From Hyphomicrobiales bacterium (GTDB lineage: Bacteria; Pseudomonadota; Alphaproteobacteria; Rhizobiales; Beijerinckiaceae): a stretch of DNA of 10,433 nt. Below are positions 1 through 6,289 of this stretch, one piece after another. The notes beneath the pieces are model-generated. The model saw nothing but the letters and a program-made list of their open reading frames with translations. It searched no databases and was not told where the DNA came from. The stretch's first letter is position 1; each line of letters begins with the position of its first letter. The translations under genes were made by a program, and so were the position numbers. The DNA is taken from NCBI GenBank assembly GCA_028865375.1, contig JAGWKJ010000063.1:1-10433 (forward strand), read 5' to 3'.

Positions 1-149
1 GGAAAGCCGCCGAGGCGCGCGGTCGCCATGTTCTCGGGCACCGCGACCGCCAGCAACGTCAGCCCCGCCACAAGATCGGGACCGAGCGCCGCCGCCGTCC
101 AGCCGGCGAAGCCCGGAAACCAGGCGCGGCGCGGCGCGGGCGCGCTCAT
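1..149 (-). CDS. SulP family anion transporter, N-terminal fragment
   Basis: The minus-strand frame opens with ATG at 149-147 and runs off the left edge, so only the first 49 residues are visible. They begin MSAPAPRRAWFPGF and continue through a segment containing PDLVAGLTLLAVAVPENMA. This matches the start of SulP (SLC26-like) permeases: a short cytoplasmic lead, the PDLxAGLT motif, and a first membrane helix with VPE followed by a small-residue A. SulP proteins move sulfate, bicarbonate or other anions across the inner membrane; the substrate cannot be read from this fragment. The start codon overlaps the stop of the gamma-carbonic anhydrase gene by 4 nt (ATGA), so translation is probably coupled. 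No good ribosome binding site is present; the nearest purine run, AAGGG, lies too far upstream. The family call is fairly firm, but a domain fused at the C-terminus (STAS or carbonic anhydrase) would be outside the window. Confidence 0.82.
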   Translation of the reverse strand, partial: MSAPAPRRAWFPGFAGWTAAALGPDLVAGLTLLAVAVPENMATARLGGF

Positions 150-673
150 GCCGGCGCAAGACCCTTGGCGAACCGTTTCCAGTTGGCGACGTAACCGGCG
201 GCCGATTTCAGGAGGCCAGCGACTTCTTCGTCGCTCAACATGCGGATCGCCTTGGCGGGCGACCCGACGATCAGCGAACGCGCGGGAAAGACCTTCCTCT
301 CGGTGACGAGCGCGCGCGCTCCCACCAGCGAGCCCTCGCCGATGTCCGCGCCGTTCAGCACGACCGCGCCCATGCCCACGAGCGAACCGGCGCCGATCCG
401 GCAGCCGTGCAGGATCGCGCCGTGGCCGATGGTGCAATCGGCGCCGATGTCGAGCGGAAATCCCATGTCGGTGTGCAGCGTGCAGCCCTCCTGCACGTTC
501 GAGCGGTCGCCTACGACGATGCGTTCGTTGTCGCCGCGCAGCGTGGCGCCGAACCAGATCCCGACGTCGAATCCGAGCGCCACCTTGCCGATCACGGCGG
601 CGCCGGGCGCGATCCAGTGCCGGTCGGGAGGCGGCAGCGCCGGCGCGACGCCGTCGAGCGAGAACGTCGGCAT
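146..673 (-). CDS. Gamma-carbonic anhydrase family protein
   Basis: This encodes 175 residues with the left-handed beta-helix hexapeptide pattern of gamma-class carbonic anhydrases of the YrdA/PaaY/CaiE type, whose usual length is 170-200. The three zinc-binding histidines are present: H67 in LHTDMG, then H84 and H89 in the block IGHGAILHGC. The supporting residues R46 and D48 (RGDNE), N59 and Q61 are also present. The acidic loop that carries the proton-shuttle glutamate in archaeal Cam is absent, as is normal for this short subfamily, so activity as a true carbonic anhydrase (CO2 + H2O to bicarbonate) is plausible but not assured. The ATG at 673 has a GGAAGG site 10 nt upstream. The gene follows the DUF3126 gene after 16 nt and overlaps the SulP gene by 4 nt, so the three probably form one operon. 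An alternative role as a CoA-related hexapeptide protein cannot be excluded. Confidence 0.93.
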   Translation of the reverse strand: MPTFSLDGVAPALPPPDRHWIAPGAAVIGKVALGFDVGIWFGATLRGDNERIVVGDRSNVQEGCTLHTDMGFPLDIGADCTIGHGAILHGCRIGAGSLVGMGAVVLNGADIGEGSLVGARALVTERKVFPARSLIVGSPAKAIRMLSDEEVAGLLKSAAGYVANWKRFAKGLAPA

Positions 674-689
674 CGGGACCCGCCCTTCC

Positions 690-1085
690 TCAGATGTCCT
701 CGAGGTCGAAGTCGAGGATCGCCATCTGGAGCGTGTGCGACGAGCCCTTGGGATCGTCCGAGGAAATGATGCCGAGGAAATCCTCGCCGTTGAACAATTC
801 CACCGAGTCGCGCTTTCCGGCGCGGCGCGCGATGCGCAGCTTGTCGTTGTCGAACAGGCGGCGCAGGTATTCCTGCAACGTCTCGCGCCCGACCGGGATC
901 GCCATCTCGAAGGCGAACGAACGGTCGCCGTCCTCGTCGTCCACCGACAGCAGGCCGAGCTTGCGTTCGCCATAGGCGACGTTGGCGGCGTCCTTGCGGG
1001 TGGCGTGCGGCTGCACCTTGATGCCGTCCGCGCCGAAGCTCCTGGCGAGGAATCCGCGCAGCTTGACGAGTTCGCCCTTGTCCAA
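690..1085 (-). CDS. Tandemly duplicated DUF3126 family protein, TTG start
   Basis: This encodes 131 residues and resembles DUF3126, a small family of unknown function from Alphaproteobacteria. The chain consists of two similar halves. Residues about 8-65 carry an N-terminal helix (KLRGFLARSF), then YGERKLGLLSVDDEDGD and EMAI. Residues about 69-127 carry the counterpart helix (TLQEYLRRLF), then FNGEDFLGIISSDD and QMAI. As I recall, single-domain members are about half this length and look most like the second half. No ATG or GTG fits. I chose the TTG at 1085 because GGGAG lies 6 nt upstream and the product then begins (M)DKGELVKL just before the first repeat. It is the first gene of the probable operon with gamma-carbonic anhydrase and SulP, and it diverges from the LprI-like gene. 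It has no signal peptide or membrane segment and is acidic, so it is probably cytoplasmic. Function is unknown. Confidence 0.83.
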   Translation of the reverse strand: MDKGELVKLRGFLARSFGADGIKVQPHATRKDAANVAYGERKLGLLSVDDEDGDRSFAFEMAIPVGRETLQEYLRRLFDNDKLRIARRAGKRDSVELFNGEDFLGIISSDDPKGSSHTLQMAILDFDLEDI

Positions 1086-1126
1086 GTTCGGCTCCCGAAA
1101 TCTTTCGCGGATGTGCCAGAAACGGC

Positions 1127-1139
1127 CTTGCCGGGCAAG
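1127..1139. repeat. Palindrome CTTGCCGGGCAAG between divergent genes
   Basis: This is a perfect 6-bp inverted repeat around a single base, in the 129-bp gap between the DUF3126 gene (starting at 1085, minus) and the LprI-like gene (starting at 1215, plus). A near copy differing at one base lies at 8420-8432, upstream of DedA. It could be an operator, a small hairpin in the 5' leader of the minus-strand transcript, or a short dispersed repeat. No regulator is recognised. Confidence 0.35.
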
Positions 1140-1214
1140 TTGGCGCGACCCTCGGCGCCGCCCGATGGCGCGGCATGGCTCGGCCGTGCCATCATCGCCC
1201 GCCCGGAGACCGCC

Positions 1215-2195
1215 ATGATCCGCCCGACCGCGTTCCTCGCCGCCGCCTCGCTTCTCTGCCTCGCCGCCGCGCACGCGCGCGCGCTCGACTGCGCCAAGGC
1301 GAATTCGCCGACCGACAAGGCGATCTGCGCCGCGCCCGCCGCCCGCGCCGCCGACGATTCGATGGCCGCCGCCTATCGCGTCCTGTTCAAGCGCCTCGCC
1401 GCGCCGCAGCGCCACGGCTTGGCGCTGACGCAGCTGGAATGGCTGCATCGCCGCGACTTCGCCTGCCAAGGCGACGCGGACGAAGGCGCCTGCCTCGCCC
1501 GTTTCACGCGTTCGCGCGCCGACTTGTTGGCCGCGAGGCCCGAGGCCGGGCCCGGAACGCCCGACCCGCTGGCGCCGACCTTCGTGGGCCAGGCGGGCCG
1601 CATGGGCGTGACCGACGTGCGCATTTCGTCGTTGCGCTTTTCGCCCGCGCGCGGCGCCGGCGAGGCGGACTTCAACGCCGCCATGGATGCGATCGAGAAA
1701 GACGTGCCCCGGCCGACCAAGGACGATTTCAACCGCGACAAGTTCGCTTTCCAATCGGACGTGCGGATCGCCTATGCCTCGCCCGCGCTGCTGTCGGTGC
1801 ATCAATCGGGCTATCAATATTCGGGCGGCGCCCATCCGACGTCGAGCGCGACCGACGTCAACGTCGACCTCGCAAGGGGCCGCAAGCTGACGGGCGGCGA
1901 CCTGCTGGGCCCGGCCGGCCTGCGCGCGGTCGCGCGGATCTGCACGCGTTCGATCGCCGACGAGAAGGCCAAGCGCCTGCAATCGCCGGCGCCGACCGGC
2001 GACGAACTCGCCAAGCTCGGCAAGGACGTCGCTGCGACGATGGCGCATCTGACGTCGTGGAGCTTCGGCGCGGACGCGGCGACCGTCACGTTCGACCCCT
2101 ATTCCGTGGGGTCCTACGCCGAAGGCTTCTACGAATGCCGGCTCCCCTACGCGGCGCTCAAACCGCTCGCGAAGCCGGACTTTCCGTTGCCCTGA
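1215..2195 (+). CDS. Exported protein with LprI-like (DUF1311) and DUF3298 domains
   Basis: This encodes 326 residues. A Sec signal peptide occupies residues 1-23, with a hydrophobic core and a likely cut after ARA. Residues 24-105 form an LprI N-terminal-like (DUF1311) domain: DCAKANSPTDKAIC gives C26 and C38, then comes an LEWLHRR segment with W76, then C84 and C93. About residues 185-320 match DUF3298, with SGGAHP at 203-208 and FDPYSVGSYAEGF at 293-305; C243 and C308 could pair. Six cysteines in the mature part fit a periplasmic or surface protein with disulfides. The LprI family is named for a mycobacterial lysozyme inhibitor, and DUF3298 is the fold of the extracytoplasmic part of the anti-sigma factor RsiV, which binds lysozyme. 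A lysozyme-related role here is inference. The ATG at 1215 has GGAG 7 nt upstream. The stop lies 6 bp from the cysE stop on the other strand. Confidence 0.88.
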   Translation: MIRPTAFLAAASLLCLAAAHARALDCAKANSPTDKAICAAPAARAADDSMAAAYRVLFKRLAAPQRHGLALTQLEWLHRRDFACQGDADEGACLARFTRSRADLLAARPEAGPGTPDPLAPTFVGQAGRMGVTDVRISSLRFSPARGAGEADFNAAMDAIEKDVPRPTKDDFNRDKFAFQSDVRIAYASPALLSVHQSGYQYSGGAHPTSSATDVNVDLARGRKLTGGDLLGPAGLRAVARICTRSIADEKAKRLQSPAPTGDELAKLGKDVAATMAHLTSWSFGADAATVTFDPYSVGSYAEGFYECRLPYAALKPLAKPDFPLP

Positions 2196-2201
2196 GCCCC
2201 C

Positions 2202-3026
2202 TCAGTCGGCGCCCTTTTCGGCGAGGATCTGGTCCATGCTGCGCGCGGGCTCCGCGCAGCCGGCATGGCCCACCACGCGCGCGGGCACGCCCGCCACGGT
2301 GACGTTGTTGGGCACGGGCTGGAGCACCACCGAACCCGCCGCCACGCGCGCGCAATGGCCGACCTCGATGTTGCCGAGCACCTTGGCGCCGGCGCCGATC
2401 AGCACGCCATGACGGATCTTGGGGTGACGGTCGCCGGTCTCCTTGCCCGTGCCCCCCAGCGTCACGCCCTGCAGGAGCGACACGTCGTCCTCGATCACGC
2501 AGGTCTGGCCCACCACGATCCCCGTGGCGTGGTCGAAGAACAGGCCCTTGCCGAGCCGCGCGGCGGGATTGACGTCGACCTGGAACGCGGAGGACGAGCG
2601 GCTCTGGAGGGAGAGCGCGAAGTCCTTGCGGCCGGCGTTCCACAGCCAATGCGCGAGGCGATGCGCCTGGATGGCGTGGAATCCCTTGAAATGCAGCAGC
2701 GCGTCGAGCGGCCGGGCGCAGGCGGGATCGCGCTCGAACACGGCGAGCAGGTCTGCGCGGAACGCGACGCCGATCGAGGGATCGGCGGCGATCGCCTCGC
2801 CATAGGCGTGGCGGATCATCTCGGCAGGCAGGTCGTGGTGGTCGAGACGGCTGGCGACGCGCTGTGCGACCGCGGCCTCCAAGCTGTCGTGGTTGAGCAC
2901 GGCCGAGAACAGGAACGCGGCCAGCTCCGGCTCGCGCTTGGCCGCGGCCTCCGCTTCCGAGCGGATTTGCGAGAACAACGGGTCGACGCCGCCGAGGCCG
3001 ACGATCCTGGCTGAAGTGACGGACAT
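2202..3026 (-). CDS. cysE: Serine O-acetyltransferase
   Basis: This encodes 274 residues, matching the family length (E. coli CysE has 273). It transfers acetyl from acetyl-CoA to L-serine, giving O-acetylserine for cysteine synthesis in the cytoplasm. Residues 15-115 are the helical N-terminal SATase domain (DPLFSQIRSEAE to DPACARPLDALLHFKGFHA). Residues about 140-250 are the hexapeptide beta-helix. The catalytic pair is visible as D141 (VDVNPAA) and H156 (FFDHATG), with H191 in DRHPKI and the acetyl-CoA region LLQGVTLGGTGK. I chose the ATG at 3026 because AGAGG lies 8 nt upstream; another ATG 24 nt further up (MDRAEVLS) has no such site. The tail ends ILAEKGAD, without the C-terminal isoleucine that docks CysE into CysK in the well-studied complex. 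It may be transcribed alone, since a hairpin separates it from the DMT gene. Confidence 0.95.
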   Translation of the reverse strand: MSVTSARIVGLGGVDPLFSQIRSEAEAAAKREPELAAFLFSAVLNHDSLEAAVAQRVASRLDHHDLPAEMIRHAYGEAIAADPSIGVAFRADLLAVFERDPACARPLDALLHFKGFHAIQAHRLAHWLWNAGRKDFALSLQSRSSSAFQVDVNPAARLGKGLFFDHATGIVVGQTCVIEDDVSLLQGVTLGGTGKETGDRHPKIRHGVLIGAGAKVLGNIEVGHCARVAAGSVVLQPVPNNVTVAGVPARVVGHAGCAEPARSMDQILAEKGAD

Positions 3027-3065
3027 GGAGAGCACCTCTGCGCGATCCATAGCACGAAACGGCGC

Positions 3066-3091
3066 CGGCCCGGAATCGCGCGCCCGGGCCG
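3066..3091 (-). terminator. Possible terminator hairpin between the DMT and cysE genes
   Basis: An 8-bp all-GC stem, CGGCCCGG at 3066-3073 paired with CCGGGCCG at 3084-3091, encloses a 10-nt loop, 6 nt past the DMT permease stop on the minus strand. The tail after it has only a GTTTCG stretch, not a proper T run, so it may be a pause or stability element rather than an intrinsic terminator. If it does terminate, cysE needs its own promoter within about 40 bp, and I cannot see a convincing one. Confidence 0.35.
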
Positions 3092-3097
3092 ATGCGC

Positions 3098-4078
3098 TCA
3101 GCCGTTCTCCGCGGCGCGGCGCGCCAGGCCCAGCCGCCATTCGCGGTAGATGACGTAGAGCCCGGCGCCGATCACGACCGCCGCGCCGACCAGCGTGGCG
3201 ACCGTCGGCAGGGCGCCGAAGAACAGGAAGCCGAACGCGGTGGCCCAGATCATCGACACGTAATCGAAGGCCGCGATCACGGCGGCCGGCGCGAAGCGGT
3301 GCGAATGCGTCATCGACAGCTGGCCGACGCCGCTGATGACGCCCGAGAAGAACAGCACGCCGGCGTCGGCCGCGGTCGGCTCGATCCAACGCGACCGGGC
3401 GAAGAAATGCGCGAGCGGCGCGCCGGCCGGCCAGAATTGCGCCAGCGCGAGCGCGGCGAGCGCGACGCCCGTGGTCGAGCAGGCGAACCAGAACACGATG
3501 GCGTCGGTCGATTCGGTCGTCATCAACCGGCGCGTCATCACCACCGCGCTGGCGGCGCTGGTGGCGGCCGCCAAGGCGAGCGCCGCGCCCGTGAAGTTCG
3601 AGCCGCCGCCCAGCTTTTCCCACAGCATCGCCATCACGCCGACGAAGCCGACCGCGACCGCCGTCCAGCGATGGACGCGCACCGTCTCGCCGAGGAAGAT
3701 CGCCGCGAACACCACCGCCATGAGCGGCGCCGCGAAGCTGATCGCGGTGGCGTCGGCCAGCGGCAGGAAATACAGCGCCGACAGCAGGCAGATCATGCCG
3801 GACGCGCCGAAGAATCCGCGCAGGACGTGTTCCCGCGGCCGGTTCGTGCGCAGGGCGCGCGGGAACTCGCCGTGCGCCGCCATCCACGCGGCGATCATCG
3901 GCAGCGACGGAGCCGCGCGGAACGCCATGATCTCGCCGACGGGATAGCGCGCGGAATTCTTCTTCACGATCACCGCCATCACCGCGAAGCAGAGCGTGGC
4001 GACGACCTTCAGCGCGACGCCGACGAATACGCGGTCGGCGCGGCGCGGGGCCGCCGCCGTCGATGCGGGCGCCGCCAT
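3098..4078 (-). CDS. EamA/DMT family permease
   Basis: This encodes 326 residues with about ten hydrophobic helices in two EamA repeats (roughly residues 18-155 and 165-312), the standard architecture and length for drug/metabolite transporter superfamily carriers of the inner membrane. The first repeat carries the typical segment LADATAISFAAPLMAVVF followed by FLGE. The second carries SHRFAPAAVIAAFDYVSMIW, the matching position. The C-terminus is a basic cytoplasmic tail (YREWRLGLARRAAENG). Members carry amino acids, nucleosides, vitamins or related solutes, and the substrate cannot be read from this sequence. The ATG at 4078 starts 2 nt after the SDR stop, so the two are cotranscribed and probably translationally coupled. 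That pairing suggests, without proof, that the permease moves something related to the SDR protein's ligand. Confidence 0.92.
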   Translation of the reverse strand: MAAPASTAAAPRRADRVFVGVALKVVATLCFAVMAVIVKKNSARYPVGEIMAFRAAPSLPMIAAWMAAHGEFPRALRTNRPREHVLRGFFGASGMICLLSALYFLPLADATAISFAAPLMAVVFAAIFLGETVRVHRWTAVAVGFVGVMAMLWEKLGGGSNFTGAALALAAATSAASAVVMTRRLMTTESTDAIVFWFACSTTGVALAALALAQFWPAGAPLAHFFARSRWIEPTAADAGVLFFSGVISGVGQLSMTHSHRFAPAAVIAAFDYVSMIWATAFGFLFFGALPTVATLVGAAVVIGAGLYVIYREWRLGLARRAAENG

Positions 4079-4080
4079 CT

Positions 4081-4860
4081 TCAGAACGCCCCCGGAAACG
4101 CGCCGCCGTCGACGAGCAGGCTCTGCCCCGTGACGTAACCCGCTTGCATCGAGCACAGGAACGCGCAGATCTCGCCGAACTCCTCGGCGCGGCCGTAACG
4201 GCCCGCGGGGATCGACGCGCGGCGCGCGGCATGGATCGCCCCGGGATCGGCGCCCGACGCCGCGGCCTGGCGCGCCACCGCGCCGCGGATGCGGTCGGTG
4301 TCGAACGCGCCGGGCTGCAAGTGGTTGATCGTCACGCCGAACCTGGCGACCTCGCGAGCGACCCCGGCGAGGAAGGCGGTGAGGCCCGCGCGCGCGCCCG
4401 ACGAGACGTCGAGGCCCGGGATCGGCGCGCGCACCGAGCCCGACGTGACGTTCACGATGCGGCCGAAGCCGCGTTTGGTCATTGCCGGCAACACCGCCTT
4501 GGCCAACAGGATCGGCGCCAGCATGTTGGCCTCGACGCCGGCGAGGATCTCGTCGCGGCCGACCTCGGAGAATGGCCGATAGGGCGGCCCGCCGTTGTTG
4601 TTGACCAGGATGTCGGGATCGGGACAGGCGGCGAGCAAGGCCGCCCTGCCCGCCTCGGTCGACAGGTCGGCCACGACGGACGACACCCGGGCGCCCGTTT
4701 CGGCGCGGATTTCCGCCGCAGCGGCCGCCAGCGTCGTTTCGTCGCGCCCGTTGATCCAGACCGCGCAACCGGCGCGGGCGAGGGAAAACGCGCTCGCGCG
4801 ACCCAACCCCTTGCTGGAGGCGCAGACGACGGCCCGCCGATCTGCTATGCCCAAATCCAT
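4081..4860 (-). CDS. SDR family protein lacking the YxxxK catalytic pair
   Basis: This encodes 259 residues with the short-chain dehydrogenase/reductase fold. The cofactor loop is SSKGLG at 15-20, in place of TGxxxGxG. NNNGG at 87-91 replaces NNAG. The catalytic-serine strand is NVTS, with S140. Where Tyr and Lys of YxxxK should be, 13 and 17 residues after S140, the sequence has S153 and R157 (SSGAR). The C-terminal GYVTGQSLLVDGG is normal. CDD describes a ketoacyl-reductase-like SDR subgroup with an imperfect cofactor motif and catalytic tetrad, and this protein fits it. A usual SDR oxidoreductase reaction is therefore doubtful; a different mechanism or a binding role is possible. The ATG at 4860 has GGAGG 8 nt upstream. 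It is the first gene of the operon with the DMT permease. Annotation as 3-oxoacyl-ACP reductase would overstate the evidence. Confidence 0.9.
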   Translation of the reverse strand: MDLGIADRRAVVCASSKGLGRASAFSLARAGCAVWINGRDETTLAAAAAEIRAETGARVSSVVADLSTEAGRAALLAACPDPDILVNNNGGPPYRPFSEVGRDEILAGVEANMLAPILLAKAVLPAMTKRGFGRIVNVTSGSVRAPIPGLDVSSGARAGLTAFLAGVAREVARFGVTINHLQPGAFDTDRIRGAVARQAAASGADPGAIHAARRASIPAGRYGRAEEFGEICAFLCSMQAGYVTGQSLLVDGGAFPGAF

Positions 4861-4966
4861 GGTTCCAACCTCCGACGGAAACGCTCGACGGCCATGCCGG
4901 CCGCGGACGGCTCGGTCGCGAGGCCGCCATGATCGCGTCTCATGTTTGTCACGGGCCGCGGTTTTT

Positions 4967-4995
4967 AGCATATCCGTCCGGCCGTCGGATGCGAA
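4967..4995 (-). promoter_or_regulatory. Candidate sigma-70 promoter for the SDR-DMT operon
   Basis: On the minus strand, TTCGCA (4995-4990) and TATGCT (4972-4967) are separated by 17 bp, each matching 4 of 6 consensus bases. They sit in the small AT-richer patch of the divergent gap. Transcription would start near 4960, leaving a leader of about 100 nt before the SDR start. A weaker plus-strand option overlaps it (TTGTCA at 4946 with CATATC at 4969). Based on pattern only. Confidence 0.3.
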
Positions 4996-5010
4996 TCGCG
5001 CAGGGTCGCC

Positions 5011-5817
5011 ATGTATCAATTGAAGACCGGCAAATACCGCTCCCTGTTCGTGTCCGACCTGCATCTGGGCACGCGCGGCTCGCAAGCGGACCTGTTCCTC
5101 GATTTCCTCAGGCGCGTGGACGCCGAGACGATCTATCTCGTCGGCGACATCGTGGATTTCTGGCGCCTGCGGTCGCGGCTGTTCGGCAAGTGGCGCAGCG
5201 AGCACCGCGACGTCGTGCGCCGCCTCGTCGAACGCGCCCGCTCGGGCGCGCGCGTCGTGTTCATCCCCGGCAACCACGACGCGGACGCGCGCCGCTACGT
5301 CGGGCGCACGATCGCCGGCGTCGAGGTGATGCGCGACGCGATCCACGTGGGCGCCGACGGCCGGCGCTATCTCGTCACCCACGGCGACGAATTCGACGTC
5401 GTCAACGAGCGCGCGACCTGGCTCGCGCATATGGGCGACTATGGTTACGCGCTCGCCCTGTTCGGCAACACCTATCTCGCCGCCGCACGTCGTTGGCTCG
5501 GCTTGCGCTATTGGTCGTTTTCGAACTGGGTGAAGCACAAGGTCAAGGAAGCCGTGAACTTCATCGGCGCCTACGAGGACGCGCTGGTCGCCGCCGCCCG
5601 CGCGCGGGGCGCGGACGCCGTCATCTGCGGCCACATCCACCATCCCGCCATGCGCGACATCGACGGCATCGGCTATCTCAACATCGGCGATTTCGTCGAA
5701 AGCTGCACGGCGCTGGTCGAGCACCACGACGGCCGCATGGAGCTGCTGCATTGGGGCGGCGCGCCCGAAGCGGTCGCGGCGACCGAAGAGCCGGAATTGG
5801 CCGCGCAGGCGGCCTGA
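5011..5817 (+). CDS. LpxH-like metallophosphoesterase
   Basis: This encodes 268 residues of a calcineurin-like metallophosphoesterase in the UDP-2,3-diacylglucosamine diphosphatase-like group. All metal ligands are visible in order: D16 and H18 (SDLHLG), D46 (VGDIVD), N88 and H89 (PGNHD), H124 (THGDEFD), H208 and H210 (GHIHHP). The central insert (about residues 130-180, with YWSFSNWVKHKVKEA) resembles the helical cap of LpxH-like proteins. True LpxH, which cleaves UDP-diacylglucosamine to lipid X in lipid A synthesis, carries GNRD where this protein has GNHD. Many Alphaproteobacteria use LpxI for that step. A paralogous envelope phosphatase is therefore more likely than LpxH itself. There is no signal peptide, so it is cytoplasmic or peripheral to the membrane. 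The ATG at 5011 has AGGG 5 nt upstream. The gene diverges from the SDR operon and its stop lies 6 bp from the next gene's stop. Confidence 0.9.
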   Translation: MYQLKTGKYRSLFVSDLHLGTRGSQADLFLDFLRRVDAETIYLVGDIVDFWRLRSRLFGKWRSEHRDVVRRLVERARSGARVVFIPGNHDADARRYVGRTIAGVEVMRDAIHVGADGRRYLVTHGDEFDVVNERATWLAHMGDYGYALALFGNTYLAAARRWLGLRYWSFSNWVKHKVKEAVNFIGAYEDALVAAARARGADAVICGHIHHPAMRDIDGIGYLNIGDFVESCTALVEHHDGRMELLHWGGAPEAVAATEEPELAAQAA

Positions 5818-5823
5818 GCGGCT

Positions 5824-6255
5824 TCAGCAGAAACCGGCGACGCGGGCGACGGGATCCGCGTCCGACGGCGGCGTCCGGTGCGGCGAAATCGCGGCCGGCG
5901 GCGCTTCGGTCCGCATCGGGCAGCCGAGGAACAATTCGTCGAGCCCCTTCGCCTCGCGTTCGACCAGGTCGGCGAGCGTTTCCCCGACGCCGCGTTCGCG
6001 CATCATCCACGCGGCGTCGCGCAGGCGTTCGATCACGGCGGCGACCCGGGCGGCGAGAAACGCCGTCTCGTCGGCGATCGGCCGCGCCACCGCCGCTTCC
6101 AGCCGCCGGACCGCTTCGAGCACCGCCGAGAGTTGCGCACCCCGCGCGCGCTCGGCATGACGCGCCAAGAAGCGACGGCCGCGCTCCGTCTCCATGACGG
6201 CGGCTTCGATCTCCAGATAGGCGGCGTCGGCGGAGGGGTCTGGTTCGGCGGCCAT
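5824..6255 (-). CDS. Small helical protein of unknown function
   Basis: This encodes 143 residues with no signal peptide or membrane segment. The N-terminal part (about residues 10-110) looks wholly helical and amphipathic: YLEIEAAVMETERGRRFLAR, then a VLEAVRRLEAAV helix and a Leu/Glu-rich stretch ending LDELFLG. The last 30 residues are Pro-rich and probably disordered. The EAAVMETxRGRxFL pattern recalls uncharacterised alphaproteobacterial proteins, but I cannot name the family. I chose the ATG at 6255 because GAGGT lies 5 nt upstream and the start clears the cysG stop by 34 nt. An in-frame ATG at 6300 would overlap the end of cysG and lacks a binding site. It follows DedA and cysG and is probably the last gene of that operon. 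The frame is supported by its long open length and regular amphipathic pattern; function is unknown. Confidence 0.7.
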   Translation of the reverse strand: MAAEPDPSADAAYLEIEAAVMETERGRRFLARHAERARGAQLSAVLEAVRRLEAAVARPIADETAFLAARVAAVIERLRDAAWMMRERGVGETLADLVEREAKGLDELFLGCPMRTEAPPAAISPHRTPPSDADPVARVAGFC

Positions 6256-6289
6256 CGGCGACCTCGAATACGCAAGGTTTCGCGTAAGC

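Noticed and set aside
240..1214. Long plus-strand open frame upstream of the LprI-like gene
   Set aside because: It is the antisense of the gamma-carbonic anhydrase and DUF3126 genes, whose motifs are clear. The true start at 1215 has a ribosome site and begins a signal peptide.
690..2048. Minus-strand open frame of 452 codons
   Set aside because: Only its last 131 codons are real (DUF3126). The rest is an Arg/Gly-rich shadow of the LprI-like gene, typical of very GC-rich DNA.
2190..2206. CTGAG-CCCC-CTCAG inverted repeat at the LprI/cysE junction, and CTGA/TCAG at 5814-5827
   Set aside because: These arise mainly from two TGA stops facing each other across a 6-bp gap. The stems are only 4-5 bp and have no T tract.
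4946..4974. Plus-strand TTGTCA and CATATC as a promoter for the LpxH-like gene
   Set aside because: The -10 matches only 3 of 6 bases, and the better minus-strand candidate overlaps it. Too weak to list.
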